Notes: generated from the sequence alone by a model not told the origin. A stretch of 64,000 bases of DNA from Gammaproteobacteria bacterium (GCA_009838035.1 VXSK01000002.1:1-64000); one strand, 5' to 3'; shown: positions 34,545 to 44,428, numbered from the stretch's first letter. A program made the numbers and translations.

Positions 34545-35663
34545 ATGCCTCCCGATTTTCTAGTGTCGATGGCGGGCGGTCTGATTCTTGCAGCCGCCCT
34601 GGGCTACTGGTATGCGCGCTCGGGCGATTCCGGGCGGGGCCTGCACCGGCGGTTCAGGGAATATGCCCAGCAACTTCCGCGGCGCTCGGAAAAGGCCGTA
34701 AGCGCCTACCTGGCGCAGGCGGAAGAGGAGAGCAGCGAACCCGGCGCAGCGTTCGAACTGGCCGCCTATTTCCGGTCCGGCGGGGACTGGCGCCGGGCCC
34801 TGCAGATTCACGAATCGATCGCGGCGCGGGAGGATCTCGACGCCGCTACACGGGCCCACGCCGGACTGGAAATCGGCGACGACTACCGGGCCGCCGGAAT
34901 GCTGGACCGGGCGGAGGAAGCCTACGTGCGCACGGCGGAATACCTGCCCCTGCGCCTGAATGCCCTGGAGCGGCAATTGGGTGTCTGCGAGCAATTATCC
35001 GACTGGGAGCGCGCTGTCGGCGTGGCCGAACAGGTTCGCAGCGAGGACAGCTCGCTGGGGTCGAGATTGCGTTGCCATTACCTGTGCGAACTGGCGGCGC
35101 TGGCCGCGGGAGCAGGGGAAATGCGCCGGGCCCGCAGCTATTGGCGCAAGGCGGCGCGGGGAGCCGACGAAAGCGCCAGGCTGCTGGTTGACCCGGCTGT
35201 TCTGGATCCGCGTGATCCGTCCCGAAGCCTGGCTCTCGCAGCTTCCAATCCCGAAGCCGCCGTGCTGATTCTTCTGGGCCTGGCGAGGCAGCATGGTTTT
35301 GCCGGGACGACGGTCGACGAACTGCTCGAGGGGCTTGTGGCCGACCATCCGGCGCTGGGTCCCGCCGTCGGCTGCGCCCTTCTGATGGAGCCCGAACTCC
35401 TGTGCCCGGCCTCGTCCCGCTGCCTGTTCGCCGCACTGGAGGAACGGCTGCCCGCGTTCGCACGAGCGTATGGAGCGGGCGAGCCCGCGGAGTTCTCCAA
35501 GGAGTCGCTTACAGCGCTGATCGACGAACTGGGCGCGGCCAGCGGCGGGCCGCCGCGCTGGCGCTGCACCATCTGCGGACATCAGGATGAAGCGCGTGGG
35601 TGGCGATGCAATGAGTGCGGCGCCTGGGAATCGGCCCGCCTAATCTCTGTTCTTGCGCCCTGA
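34545..35663 (+). CDS. lapB: lipopolysaccharide assembly protein B (YciM), TPR and rubredoxin-type metal-binding
   Basis: The 372-residue protein has an N-terminal transmembrane anchor (about residues 7-24), several TPR repeats through the middle and a C-terminal rubredoxin-like zinc ribbon with CTICG and CNECG about 15 residues apart. LapB acts at the cytoplasmic face as the adaptor that directs LpxC to FtsH degradation, balancing LPS and phospholipid synthesis. Length and layout match E. coli LapB (389 residues). It follows lapA. Confidence 0.93.
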   Translation: MPPDFLVSMAGGLILAAALGYWYARSGDSGRGLHRRFREYAQQLPRRSEKAVSAYLAQAEEESSEPGAAFELAAYFRSGGDWRRALQIHESIAAREDLDAATRAHAGLEIGDDYRAAGMLDRAEEAYVRTAEYLPLRLNALERQLGVCEQLSDWERAVGVAEQVRSEDSSLGSRLRCHYLCELAALAAGAGEMRRARSYWRKAARGADESARLLVDPAVLDPRDPSRSLALAASNPEAAVLILLGLARQHGFAGTTVDELLEGLVADHPALGPAVGCALLMEPELLCPASSRCLFAALEERLPAFARAYGAGEPAEFSKESLTALIDELGAASGGPPRWRCTICGHQDEARGWRCNECGAWESARLISVLAP

Positions 35664-35794
35664 TCGCCGAAGTAAGGTCTAATTCGCCAAACGCGGCCAA
35701 TTACCTGCTTTCCCTGCGCTCCCGCGCGAAACAAACTCCTGCGCCGTCTGCGCTCCCCGATGGAGCGGAGCATGGCTTAAGAGGAGACGCAAGC

Positions 35795-36082
35795 ATGAAC
35801 AAATGGATCGTTATGATCGTCGCGGCCCTGGCGCCGGTCTGGGCATTCGGCGGACCGGTGAACGTCAACGAGGCCGACGCCGATACGATAGCCCGCGAAC
35901 TGCGGGGCGTCGGGCCCGCCAAGGCCCGGGCCATCGTCACCTACCGTGAGGAAAACGGCCCCTTCGAAACGGTCGAAGACCTGTTGAAGGTTCAAGGTAT
36001 CGGCCCTAAAGTATTGGAGGATAACAGAAAAGATATCCTCCTCGAAGACAAGAAAGAACCCGACTCGGGTGATTCTTCGTGA
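35795..36082 (+). CDS. ComEA-like helix-hairpin-helix protein
   Basis: The 95-residue protein starts at ATG 35795 with GAGGAG about 8 bases upstream. A short signal peptide ends near FGGPV, followed by VNVNEADADTIARELRGVGPAKARAIVTYREENG and KVQGIGPKVLEDNR, the paired helix-hairpin-helix of ComEA/YbaV. Such proteins bind double-stranded DNA in the periplasm during uptake. Small single-domain forms are common and do not prove competence. It stands alone, followed by a strong terminator. Confidence 0.9.
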   Translation: MNKWIVMIVAALAPVWAFGGPVNVNEADADTIARELRGVGPAKARAIVTYREENGPFETVEDLLKVQGIGPKVLEDNRKDILLEDKKEPDSGDSS

Positions 36083-36132
36083 TTGCCCGATGATCGCAAC
36101 CTGACTGTATCCCCCCTCCCTGGTAAAGGGCT

Positions 36133-36161
36133 AGCGGCAGGTTGATCCTGCCGCTTTTTTT
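36133..36161 (+). terminator. rho-independent terminator
   Basis: AGCGGCAGG (36133-36141) and CCTGCCGCT (36147-36155) form a perfect 9-bp stem with a 5-nt loop, followed by seven T residues. It ends the ComEA-like transcript and overlaps the last codons of the converging mscS gene. Confidence 0.9.
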
Positions 36162-37440
36162 ATATCTCCCCGCTCTTGATATGCAGGTCACGCTGCGGAT
36201 ACGGAATTTTGATCCCGTGTTCCTGGTACATCCGCCAGACCTCCAGAATGACGGCGCTCTTGATGTTCGACACACCGCTGTCGGCATCCTGGATCCAGAA
36301 CCGGATCTCCAGATCGATGGCCGACTCGCCGAAGCCCTTGACCAGGCAGCGCGGCGCGGGGTCGCTGAGCACTCGCGACTGGCTCTGCGCCGCTTCGACG
36401 CCCAGGCGCGTGGCAAGTTCCAGGTCGGTTTCATAATGCACGCCGATCGGAATCCGCAGGCGCGTATTGGCATCCGAGTGTGTCCAGTTGGACACCGGCT
36501 CGGTGATCAGGGTTTCATTGGGAATCAGGTGCTCGATCCCGTCCCGCGTAATGATCGAGACATAGCGGGCGCCCAGCTTGTTGACCCATCCGTAGGTCGC
36601 TTCCACCGTAATCACGTCCCCGGGCTTGATCGACTTGTCCATCAGCAGGATGAGCCCGCTGATCAGGTTCGAGAACACCTTCTGCAGCCCGAAACCGATA
36701 CCGAAGCCGACCGCGCCGCCGATCACCGCCAGCGCCGTGAGGTCGATGCCCACCTGACGGATGGTGATGAGGATGGCGAATACGTACAGTGCAATGCGCA
36801 GCGTCTTGTTGAGCAGGACCCGGCCGGCTGGCGTCACCCAGTCGGCATCCCGCAACCGCCGCTCCGTGAGCCGGGATGCGAATGCCGCAAGGCTCAGCAG
36901 CACCGCTAGAAGCAGGGCGGTGGTCAAGACCTGGTAGACGCTCAGGCTGAATTCGCCCTGGGTGAACTCGAAGGGCGGACCGTCCAGGATCTCGATCGTG
37001 GGACCGAGCAGGTCCCAGATGCTGAGCACGGCCATTCCGTAGGCGATGACCGCAGTGATGCGCGAAAGCATCGGATTGCGAATCGCCCTGGACACAAGGC
37101 GAACCACGATCCACGCCATCAGCAGACTGCTGAGAATCTCCAGCAGCCAGGTATCCTGCTGCGCCGCGACGTACAGGCCCAGCAGCAGGCTCAGGAACAC
37201 CAGCCAGGTCAGTGGCCAGATCAGCGGCTCCAGTATTCGCCGCGCTCTTTCCCAGCGCGGGCGGGTTGCGCACCAATCCACGATTGCGGGGTGCATGCGC
37301 CGGCGGATCAGCCATGCGCCAAGGCATAGCAGGGCCGCAAGCGCAAGCTGCAGCAGGCTTTCCTGCAGCGTTACGTCGCTCGGGACAACCGACAGCACGG
37401 TGTCCAGTACGGTTTGCAGGAGTCCGCTGAGTTCTTCCAC
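36160..37440 (-). CDS. MscS-family mechanosensitive ion channel
   Basis: The 426-residue protein has several N-terminal transmembrane helices (about residues 28-47, 75-92, 100-118, 130-150, 168-190), then the pore-lining TM3 region GGAVGFGIGFGLQKVFSNLISGLILL (about 240-265). The conserved beta domain follows (SIKPGDVITV, YGWVNKLGARYVSIITRDGIEHLIPN), then the C-terminal alpha-beta cage. It should release solutes on hypo-osmotic shock. It carries more helices than E. coli MscS (286 residues). It lies downstream of tRNA-Asn in the same orientation. Confidence 0.93.
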   Translation of the reverse strand: MEELSGLLQTVLDTVLSVVPSDVTLQESLLQLALAALLCLGAWLIRRRMHPAIVDWCATRPRWERARRILEPLIWPLTWLVFLSLLLGLYVAAQQDTWLLEILSSLLMAWIVVRLVSRAIRNPMLSRITAVIAYGMAVLSIWDLLGPTIEILDGPPFEFTQGEFSLSVYQVLTTALLLAVLLSLAAFASRLTERRLRDADWVTPAGRVLLNKTLRIALYVFAILITIRQVGIDLTALAVIGGAVGFGIGFGLQKVFSNLISGLILLMDKSIKPGDVITVEATYGWVNKLGARYVSIITRDGIEHLIPNETLITEPVSNWTHSDANTRLRIPIGVHYETDLELATRLGVEAAQSQSRVLSDPAPRCLVKGFGESAIDLEIRFWIQDADSGVSNIKSAVILEVWRMYQEHGIKIPYPQRDLHIKSGEI

Positions 37441-37488
37441 GTAATAGAGCGCGTGCGACCGCGAGTGCCCGCTATCCTAGCGCGAATA

Positions 37489-37564
37489 TGGCTCCCCGGG
37501 CCGGACTCGAACCAGCGACCAATTGGTTAACAGCCAACCGCTCTACCTACTGAGCTACCGGGGA
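37489..37564 (-). tRNA. tRNA-Asn (GTT)
   Basis: The minus strand folds as a full cloverleaf. Acceptor TCCCCGG pairs with CCGGGGA, followed by discriminator G and an encoded CCA. The anticodon loop CTGTTAA gives GTT, and the T-arm contains GGTTCGAGTCC. It is 76 nt with CCA. It sits between the aspartate aminotransferase stop and mscS, all in the same direction. Confidence 0.97.
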
Positions 37565-37596
37565 AGCGTGGCGCGATTTTAGCCGGATCGGGCGTT

Positions 37597-38781
37597 TCAG
37601 GCGAGCAATTTCCCGATGCGGCTTATGGCTTCCTTGAGGTCGTCCATTCCGCAGGCAAAGGAGAACCGCAGATGGCCTTCGGCGCCGAAGGCCGCGCCGG
37701 GCACCAGGGCGACTTCGGCCTCGGAAAGAATCAGTTCGGCCATCTGCGTGTCGTTGTCCAGGCCCTTGGCCCGGATCGCCTCGCGCGCATCGGCAAACAC
37801 GTAGAAGGCGCCCTGGGCCGGAGGGCAGCGCATTCCCGGAAGTGCGTTGACGGCCTCGTACATGTACTCGTAGCGCTCCCGGAACGCGTCGCGCATCGTG
37901 GCGAGAATCGACTGGTCGCCTCCCAGCGCCGCGGCGGCGGCGGCTTGCGAGATACTGCAGGGATTGGACGTGCTCTGGCTGCACAGTTTGCGCATCGCGT
38001 TGACCAGGTCCACCTGGGCCGCCGCGTAGCCGATGCGCCAGCCCGTCATCGCGAAGGCCTTGGATACGCCGTTGATCGTGACGATGCGGTCCTGCATGCC
38101 GGTCCAGACCTGGGCCGGCGTCAGCCAGGGCTCGTCGCCCCAGTAGATGTGCTCGTAGATGTCGTCGGACACCGCCAGCACCTGCTCGTGCGCGGCGAGG
38201 ACCTCGCCCAGCGCTTCGAGCTCGGCGCGGGTGTAGCTGACGCCGGTGGGGTTGTTCGGCGTATTGAAGAAGATCAGCCGGGTGCGTTCGGTGATCGCTT
38301 CCTCGATCTGTTCCGGCGTGACCTTGTAGCCTGCGTCCAGTCCCGCGGACACGACCACCGGCTCGCCGTCGCACAGCTTGACGATGTCGGGGTAGGACAC
38401 CCAGTAGGGCGCCAGCACGATGGCCTCGTCGCCAGGGTTCAGCACCGCCGCGCATACGTTGTAGAGGACCTGCTTGGCGCCGGCTCCCACGCTGATCTGG
38501 CCGGGTTCGAAGCCGAGCCCGTTATCGCGCTCGAACTTGTTGCAGATGGCCTGCTTGAGCGCCGGCGTGCCGTCGGCCGCCGTGTAGCGCGTGTCGCCCG
38601 ATTCCATGGCCCGGACCGCCGCGGCGCAAACGTGCTTCGGCGTGTCGAAATCGGGCTCGCCCGCACTCAGGCTGAGCACGTCCCGCCCCGCCGCGCGCAT
38701 TTCGCGGGCAAGGGACGATACGGCAATGGTGGCTGACGGCTTGACGCGTTGAACACGCTCGGAAAGCTGGACGGTAGTCAT
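37597..38781 (-). CDS. aspC: aspartate aminotransferase (class I PLP aminotransferase)
   Basis: The product exchanges the amino group between aspartate and 2-oxoglutarate. The 394-residue protein is of the type Ib (Thermus/Rhizobium) subgroup: [43 protein letters not shown], the Schiff-base lysine in [18 protein letters not shown], and the C-terminal RFSFACG arginine that binds the alpha-carboxylate. It is divergent from uvrB across 70 bp. Exact amino-acid specificity is not proved. Confidence 0.92.
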   Translation of the reverse strand: MTTVQLSERVQRVKPSATIAVSSLAREMRAAGRDVLSLSAGEPDFDTPKHVCAAAVRAMESGDTRYTAADGTPALKQAICNKFERDNGLGFEPGQISVGAGAKQVLYNVCAAVLNPGDEAIVLAPYWVSYPDIVKLCDGEPVVVSAGLDAGYKVTPEQIEEAITERTRLIFFNTPNNPTGVSYTRAELEALGEVLAAHEQVLAVSDDIYEHIYWGDEPWLTPAQVWTGMQDRIVTINGVSKAFAMTGWRIGYAAAQVDLVNAMRKLCSQSTSNPCSISQAAAAAALGGDQSILATMRDAFRERYEYMYEAVNALPGMRCPPAQGAFYVFADAREAIRAKGLDNDTQMAELILSEAEVALVPGAAFGAEGHLRFSFACGMDDLKEAISRIGKLLA

Positions 38782-38839
38782 GATCGGGCTCGCTTGTTTC
38801 TGCGGCCCGTATTTTATCGGCGCGAACCGCCGGAAATGC

Positions 38840-38845
38840 TACAGT
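38840..38845 (+). promoter_or_regulatory. possible -10 element of uvrB
   Basis: TACAGT lies 6 bases before the uvrB ATG, and no Shine-Dalgarno follows it. If used, transcription would start at or next to the start codon. No convincing -35 is seen. Confidence 0.3.
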
Positions 38846-38851
38846 GCCGGC

Positions 38852-40888
38852 ATGAAGACGGACCGCTTCGAACTGCAGGCCGATTTCCAGTTGGCCGGCG
38901 ACCAGCCGCAGGCCGTGGACGGGCTGTGCGAGGGACTCGAAGCCGGTCTGGCGCGCCAGACGCTGCTGGGCGTGACCGGTTCCGGCAAGACCTATACGCT
39001 GGCCAGCGTCGTGGCCCGGCAGCAGCGCCCGGCGCTGGTGCTGGCGCCCAACAAGACGCTGGCTGCCCAGCTCTACGGCGAGTTCCGGGATTTCTTTCCG
39101 AAAAACCGGATCGAGTACTTCGTTTCCTATTACGACTACTACCAGCCCGAAGCCTACGTGCCTTCCACCGACACCTACATCGAGAAGGACGCATCGATCA
39201 ACCAGCACATCGAACAGATGCGGCTGTCGGCGACCAAGGCGCTCATGGAACGCAAGGACACGATCGTGGTGGCCACCGTTTCCGCGATCTACGGCCTAGG
39301 CGATCCGGACACCTACTTCCAGATGATCCTGCACCTCGTGCGCGGCGACCGGGTCGATCAGCGCGAGCTGCTGAGGCGCCTGGCGGATTTGCAGTACACC
39401 CGCAACGAGGCGGAATTGAGGCAGGGCACGTTCCGGGTGCGAGGCGACGTTCTCGACGTGTTTCCCGCCGAGTCCGAGCGGGAAGCGGTCCGCGTGCAGC
39501 TCTTCGACGACGAAGTCGAGGAAATCCGCTACTTCGATCCGCTGACCGGCGAAATGGGCCGCCGCGTCCCACGCGTCACCATCTATCCGAAGACGCACTA
39601 TGTGACGCCGCGCGAGACTCTGGAGGGCGCGGTGGACAAGATCAGGAGGGAACTCAGGGAGCGCCTGACGCTCCTGCGCTCGGAACAGCGGCTGGTCGAG
39701 GCGCAACGGCTGGAGCAGCGCACCCTGTTCGACATCGAAATGATGCTCGAGGTCGGCTATTGCACGGGAATCGAGAACTACAGCCGTTACCTGTCCGGCC
39801 GGAACGCGGGCGAGCCGCCGCCGTGCCTGTTCGACTACGTGCCGGCCAACGCGCTGCTGTTCGTGGACGAGAGCCACGTGACGCTGCCGCAACTGGGCGG
39901 CATGTTCCGCGGTGACCGTTCACGCAAGGAAACGCTCGTGCAGTATGGCTTCCGGCTGCCGTCGGCGCTCGACAACCGCCCCCTTCGGTTCAGGGAATTC
40001 GAACGGATCTCGCCGCAGACCATCTACGTTTCGGCGACGCCCGGCCCGTTCGAGCACGAACATTCCGACGCGCTGGTGGAGCAGGTGGTGCGTCCCACCG
40101 GTCTGATCGACCCGGGGGTGGAGGTCCGGCCCGCGTCACGCCAGGTCGATGACGTACTGTCCGAGATCGCGCTGCGCGTCGAGCGCAACGAGCGGGTGCT
40201 GATCACAACTTTGACCAAGCGCATGGCGGAGGACCTGACCGAGTTCCTCGAGGAGCACGGCGTGCGGGTCCGCTACCTGCATTCCGACATCGACACGGTG
40301 GAACGGGTCGAGATCATCCGCGACCTGCGCCTGGGCGCCTTCGATGTGCTGGTGGGCATCAACCTGCTGCGGGAGGGCCTGGATATGCCCGAGGTCTCGC
40401 TGGTCGCGATCTTCGACGCCGACAAGGAGGGCTTTCTGCGCTCCGAACGCTCGCTGATCCAGACCATCGGGCGGGCCGCGCGCAATCTGAACGGCATGGC
40501 CATTCTGTACGCGGACAAGCGCACCGGGGCGATCCGGGGGGCGCTGGACGAAACCAACCGCCGGCGCGGCAAGCAGCTTGCGTTCAACGAGGAGCGGGGC
40601 ATCGAGCCGCGCGGCATCCAGAAGGACGTGCCCGACATCATGGAGGGAGCGGTGGTTCGGGGCCGGAGACGCCGCGGGCCGGCGAGGAGGGTGGCCGAAC
40701 GGGTGTCCGAATACCGGGCGCTGACGCCGGAGCAGGTGATGAGGAAGATCAAGCAACTCGAAAAGCGCATGTACCGGCACGCCCAGGACCTCGAGTTCGA
40801 GGAAGCGGCGTCGCTGCGCGACGAAATCATGCTGCTGCGGCGCGACGGCCTGGGCCTGCCGGACTCCGACCGGGCCCAGGCATCCTGA
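38852..40888 (+). CDS. uvrB: excinuclease ABC subunit B
   Basis: The product is the damage-verifying helicase-like component of nucleotide excision repair. The 678-residue protein starts at ATG 38852 ([12 protein letters not shown]). It has the Walker [11 protein letters not shown], the beta-hairpin region [21 protein letters not shown], Walker B DESHV, helicase motif VI IGRAARN and the C-terminal UVR domain ([17 protein letters not shown]) that binds UvrC. A longer frame from 38780 adds unconserved residues and is not used. Confidence 0.96.
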   Translation: MKTDRFELQADFQLAGDQPQAVDGLCEGLEAGLARQTLLGVTGSGKTYTLASVVARQQRPALVLAPNKTLAAQLYGEFRDFFPKNRIEYFVSYYDYYQPEAYVPSTDTYIEKDASINQHIEQMRLSATKALMERKDTIVVATVSAIYGLGDPDTYFQMILHLVRGDRVDQRELLRRLADLQYTRNEAELRQGTFRVRGDVLDVFPAESEREAVRVQLFDDEVEEIRYFDPLTGEMGRRVPRVTIYPKTHYVTPRETLEGAVDKIRRELRERLTLLRSEQRLVEAQRLEQRTLFDIEMMLEVGYCTGIENYSRYLSGRNAGEPPPCLFDYVPANALLFVDESHVTLPQLGGMFRGDRSRKETLVQYGFRLPSALDNRPLRFREFERISPQTIYVSATPGPFEHEHSDALVEQVVRPTGLIDPGVEVRPASRQVDDVLSEIALRVERNERVLITTLTKRMAEDLTEFLEEHGVRVRYLHSDIDTVERVEIIRDLRLGAFDVLVGINLLREGLDMPEVSLVAIFDADKEGFLRSERSLIQTIGRAARNLNGMAILYADKRTGAIRGALDETNRRRGKQLAFNEERGIEPRGIQKDVPDIMEGAVVRGRRRRGPARRVAERVSEYRALTPEQVMRKIKQLEKRMYRHAQDLEFEEAASLRDEIMLLRRDGLGLPDSDRAQAS

Positions 40889-40931
40889 AACGGCTCGGTT
40901 TTGCGGCCTCCTTCAAGGCTGCGATCGCGCT

Positions 40932-42440
40932 TCAGGCTTCCCCGTTTACCGCCTGCTCGATCGCCTTGGCGGCTGCGTCCAGGTTGTGTCCGCGCGAAAG
41001 GATCACGCCGTCCCGGTCGATTACGACATAGGTCGGCAGGCCCTTGATATCCCAGGCCATGTCCATTTCGCTGTTGACGCCGACGTGCCAGTGGGACCAG
41101 GGCATGGACCGGTCTTCCATGAAGTCGGTCACCGTCTCCAGTTCGGCGTCGAAACTGATTCCGAGAATCTCAAACTGATCCTCGGGATATTTCCCGGCCA
41201 GTCCGCGCATTTGCGGCAGCGCCGCGATGCAGGGCCCGCACCAGGTGGCCCAGAAGTCCATCAGCACCACCTGGCCGGCGTACGCCGACAGCGTGTCCTC
41301 GGTCCCGTCCAGGCGATTGCCCGTTTCGTCTGCGACCGTCGCACCCACCACGGTGTGGCGAATCCCATGGACGAGCGCGGCTTCCGCGTCGGCCAGCGTT
41401 TGGGCCACCTCCTCACCGTCCACCATGGCCGTCTTTACGAAATCCTGATCCTCGACTCCTGCGCTCAGGCTCAATGCCATTTCCAGAGCCTGTTCGCGGC
41501 GCGATTGCCGCTCCGCCGCTTCCATCGAAGGCGTGTTCACGCTGTTGACCAGTCCCTTGGCGCCGAAGTAGCGCGCCGTGGCGCGAACAACGGGGTCCTC
41601 GGCACCGGACGCCATCTCCGCCATGAACTCGTCGAAGGGCTCGGACTCGGCGCTTGGCCGGGCGTTGTCCATATTCATCAATAACTCCGGCCATTCGTCG
41701 AAATCCGGAAAGTGTTCGGCCAGCGCTTGCGCGGCCATAAGCATCCCGAACGGATTCCGGGTGGCGGGATCGATCAGGAAATCGGCCGCGTCGCGGGCAT
41801 TCTCGTGATCGGGCCCGGCCTCCAGAATGGCCTGTGCGGCCGCCGAAGCCAGCAGGGACTTCGGAGGCGGAATGAAAATGAAGGGTTTGCCCTTGTTGTC
41901 GGGCGACCGGAACGCTTCCCTGCGGGCTTCGTCCTCATCCTTCCATGCCTGGAAATCGTCCTTGTATTTCTCGACGACCGACCAGTCCGCGCCGGCGATT
42001 CTTTTCAGGGCGGCGTTGCCGAACTCGATATCGCTTGCCTCGGTGGGCGACAAGCCCCGGGTGCTCTCGATCAGGAAGGTCGCGGCGTCCACCGCGTGCT
42101 CTCCGTCACCCCAGGCCAACGCCCGGGCAGCGACCACGGCGAGCACGATGTCCGGATGTTCGCCACGCTCCTCCGTGCGACGCCGCTCCTTCTCTTCATC
42201 GGAGGCGTCCGAGCGGCTGATCTCGTTGTCCACCGCATGCCAGGCCCGGTCCAGATCGTTATACGCCTGGATCAGCTTCCAGTTTCTGCTGTCAGCCGAT
42301 TCCGTCGTTTCCACCGTTTCGGCTTGAGTGCCCTGGTTGCCTTCCCCTGCCTCTTCGCAGGCGGAAAGGAACATCACCAGTGCGGCTGTCAGGCCGAGAA
42401 GAACCGCTCCCCTTGGTTGATCTGTGGCTATGCTCATCAT
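40932..42440 (-). CDS. TlpA-type thioredoxin-fold lipoprotein with long helical N-terminal region
   Basis: The 502-residue protein has a signal ending FLSAC (Cys28, lipid attachment), a long acidic alpha-helical region (about 50-350) without a family I can name, and a C-terminal TlpA-like thioredoxin domain. That domain has LMDFWATWCGPC and the cis-Pro region IKGLPTYVVIDRDG. It is likely a membrane-attached periplasmic thiol reductase. It is a second example, with the gene at 20628-21869, of a TlpA domain behind a large helical module. It is divergent from a DsbC-like gene, so the pair could handle disulfides together. Confidence 0.88.
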   Translation of the reverse strand: MMSIATDQPRGAVLLGLTAALVMFLSACEEAGEGNQGTQAETVETTESADSRNWKLIQAYNDLDRAWHAVDNEISRSDASDEEKERRRTEERGEHPDIVLAVVAARALAWGDGEHAVDAATFLIESTRGLSPTEASDIEFGNAALKRIAGADWSVVEKYKDDFQAWKDEDEARREAFRSPDNKGKPFIFIPPPKSLLASAAAQAILEAGPDHENARDAADFLIDPATRNPFGMLMAAQALAEHFPDFDEWPELLMNMDNARPSAESEPFDEFMAEMASGAEDPVVRATARYFGAKGLVNSVNTPSMEAAERQSRREQALEMALSLSAGVEDQDFVKTAMVDGEEVAQTLADAEAALVHGIRHTVVGATVADETGNRLDGTEDTLSAYAGQVVLMDFWATWCGPCIAALPQMRGLAGKYPEDQFEILGISFDAELETVTDFMEDRSMPWSHWHVGVNSEMDMAWDIKGLPTYVVIDRDGVILSRGHNLDAAAKAIEQAVNGEA

Positions 42441-42569
42441 GGTGAATTCTCCTCGGCATGTACGTCGCGATCCGATTAGAGACTAACATGCATGGTCGGG
42501 TGATTTCGCCGGCGGGAAACGCGCATGGACTACGAAATTGCTATCGACGGACTATGCCGGGAGCCGGCC

Positions 42570-42575
42570 TATAAT
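42570..42575 (+). promoter_or_regulatory. -10 element upstream of the DsbC-like gene
   Basis: A perfect TATAAT (42570-42575) lies 30 bp upstream of the ATG at 42606. A matching -35 at 17 bp is poor. Its position within the longer open frame supports the internal start at 42606. Confidence 0.45.
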
Positions 42576-42605
42576 TTCTTCATTCTCAATCGGGCAGTAA
42601 ATAAA

Positions 42606-43346
42606 ATGAAGTTCATGCGACGTGCTGTGCCGCTGTTGTTGTTGCTGGCGCCAGTTGTGCTGTATTCCACGGATTCGGTAGAGGCAGAGGTAGAGGCTGA
42701 TATCGCCCAACTGAAAGAGAAGTACGCGAACGTGGACGAGGTGCGCCCGACCCCGGTGCCGGGCCTCTACGAGTTACGGTTCGGCTACCGGATCGCCTAC
42801 GTCGATGCAAGCGGGCAGTTCGGTTTCCTGGGCTCGGGCGATCTCCAGGATGTGTCCAGCGGAGAGAACCTGACCGCATCACGCCGCGCCGAGGTGCGCC
42901 GCGAACTATTGGCGAGCCTGGACGAGTGGGACACGCTGGACTTCATGCCGGACAGGACCGAGCACGAATTGCTCGTCTTCACCGACGTGGATTGCGGCTA
43001 TTGCCGCAGGCTGCACCAGCAGATGGCCGAGTATCACGAACTGGGCATCGGCGTGCGCTACGTGGCATTCCCCCGCTCGGGACCGGACACCGACAGCTGG
43101 ACCACGATGCAGTCGATCTGGTGCTCCGACAATCGCCCGGCGGCCATGACCAGCGCGAAGGCCGGTGGATTCGTGCCCGAGCGGCAATGCGATTCCGTAT
43201 CCGTGGAGCGGCACTTCGAACTGGGCCGGGAAATTGGACTGAGCGGCACCCCGGCGCTCCTGACGCCCGGCGGCGAACTGATCCCCGGCTACGTGCCGCC
43301 GATACGCCTGGCCGCGATCCTTAGCGAGGAAGCGGTTTCCGAGTAG
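42606..43346 (+). CDS. dsbC: DsbC-like thiol:disulfide interchange protein
   Basis: The 246-residue periplasmic protein has a signal peptide (VPLLLLLAPVVLYS), an N-terminal dimerisation-like domain with LYELRFGYRIAYVDASGQFGFLGSGDLQD, and a thioredoxin-fold catalytic domain with FTDVDCGYCRRLHQQ and the cis-Pro loop LSGTPALLTPGG. The CGYC active site is that of DsbC/DsbG isomerases. The start at ATG 42606 gives a proper signal peptide; an ATG at 42615 is also possible. It is divergent from the TlpA-like lipoprotein. DsbD is not in the window. Confidence 0.9.
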   Translation: MKFMRRAVPLLLLLAPVVLYSTDSVEAEVEADIAQLKEKYANVDEVRPTPVPGLYELRFGYRIAYVDASGQFGFLGSGDLQDVSSGENLTASRRAEVRRELLASLDEWDTLDFMPDRTEHELLVFTDVDCGYCRRLHQQMAEYHELGIGVRYVAFPRSGPDTDSWTTMQSIWCSDNRPAAMTSAKAGGFVPERQCDSVSVERHFELGREIGLSGTPALLTPGGELIPGYVPPIRLAAILSEEAVSE

Positions 43347-43374
43347 CCCGGGAGAGAGGCGCTGCGCGAATCGG

Positions 43375-43698
43375 TCAGCGCTCGAGGTACTGGAGTTTGT
43401 CGGGGGTCTCGCGCCAGTCGTCGGCGTCGGGCGGCGGTTCGCCCGCCTCGGTGATGACCGGCCATTCCTGCGACAGTTCGGCGTTCAGTTCCAGGAACTG
43501 CTCCTGGCCGGCCGGAATCTCGTCTTCGGAAACGATGGCGTCCACCGGGCATTCCGGCTCGCACAGCGTGCAGTCGATGCATTCCTCGGGATCGATCACG
43601 AGCATGTTGGGGCCCTCGTGGAAGCAGTCCACGGGGCAGACTTCCACGCAGTCCATCAGTTTGCACTTGATGCAGCTTTCCAGTACCAGGAAGGTCAT
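43375..43698 (-). CDS. fdxA: 7Fe ferredoxin (FdxA family)
   Basis: The 107-residue protein has the Azotobacter ferredoxin I cysteine pattern: Cys9, Cys17, Cys21 and Cys50 for the [3Fe-4S] cluster, and Cys25, Cys40, Cys43 and Cys46 for the [4Fe-4S] cluster, with extra Cys12. The text [18 protein letters not shown] and [16 protein letters not shown] is typical. The C-terminal helix ([16 protein letters not shown]) is also conserved. It carries low-potential electrons to unidentified partners. Confidence 0.95.
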   Translation of the reverse strand: MTFLVLESCIKCKLMDCVEVCPVDCFHEGPNMLVIDPEECIDCTLCEPECPVDAIVSEDEIPAGQEQFLELNAELSQEWPVITEAGEPPPDADDWRETPDKLQYLER

Positions 43699-43744
43699 TG
43701 ATCAGTTGTTCCGAGGTTTTTTCGGCGCCAATCCCTAATGATAT

Positions 43745-44293
43745 TCAATCCGGAGCGCCGGGACGAACCGCATCCAGGACCAGACCCTTCTCCGGACCTT
43801 CCAGGTAGCGGCGCAACGCAATGACGCCGCTTCGAAACGCTATGGTGTCGAACGGAATCTCGTCAGGCGCGAAGAGGCGGACGTCGAGCGATTCGACGCC
43901 GGGTTCGAATTGGCCGTTGACGACCTCCGCCCTGAAGAAGAAGTGGACCTGGCCCGCTCGCGGCACGTCGACAATCGAAAAGAGTTCGCCCAGGCGGACC
44001 TCGGCGCAGGCCTCCTCGCGGGTTTCGCGCAGCGCGGCTTCTTCCAGGGTCTCGTCGAGTTCCATGAACCCGGCCGGGACCGTCCAGTAGCCCAAGCGGG
44101 GATCGATGGCCCGCCGGCACAACAGAATGCGCCCCTTGTATTCCGGCACGCAGCCGACGACAGGAATTGGATTGCGGTAATGGATGAAGTTGCATACCGG
44201 GCACACTTCCCGTTCCCGGTCTTCGCCTGCCGGAATACGGCGTGTCACCGGCGCGCCGCACTGGCTGCAGAACTTGCTGGGAGGCGCAGGCAC
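43745..44293 (-). CDS. Nudix hydrolase with N-terminal zinc ribbon
   Basis: The 182-residue protein has a zinc ribbon CSQCG and CPVC (about residues 9-35) and a Nudix box GFMELDETLEEAALRETREEA (about 80-102), matching GX5EX7REUXEEXGU except for the terminal Gly. It hydrolyses a nucleoside diphosphate linked to another group; similar zinc-ribbon proteins act on NADH. The open frame runs upstream through tRNA-Leu, so that extension cannot be real. GTG 44293 has AGGAA 6 bases upstream and is chosen. It may be co-transcribed with the tRNA. Confidence 0.88.
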   Translation of the reverse strand: MPAPPSKFCSQCGAPVTRRIPAGEDREREVCPVCNFIHYRNPIPVVGCVPEYKGRILLCRRAIDPRLGYWTVPAGFMELDETLEEAALRETREEACAEVRLGELFSIVDVPRAGQVHFFFRAEVVNGQFEPGVESLDVRLFAPDEIPFDTIAFRSGVIALRRYLEGPEKGLVLDAVRPGAPD

Positions 44294-44344
44294 GGGGATT
44301 TCCTGGAAGCTTTGGATCGAGCTGAAGAATCTGAATTCGGACGG

Positions 44345-44428
44345 TGCCGGGAGAGAGACTCGAACTCTCACGGGTTTCACCCCGCCGGATTTTGAGTCCG
44401 GTGCGTCTACCAATTCCGCCACCCCGGC
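44345..44428 (-). tRNA. tRNA-Leu (CAA)
   Basis: The minus strand begins GCCGGGGTGGCGGAATTGG, a typical leucine tRNA start. The anticodon stem CCGGA/TCCGG encloses CTCAAAA, giving anticodon CAA. A long variable arm (CGGGGTGAAACCCG) and the T-arm AGTTCGAGTC follow, and the 3' acceptor strand is TCCCGGC (one G-U pair). Discriminator A is followed by CCG, so CCA is not encoded. The length is 84 nt. Confidence 0.96.
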
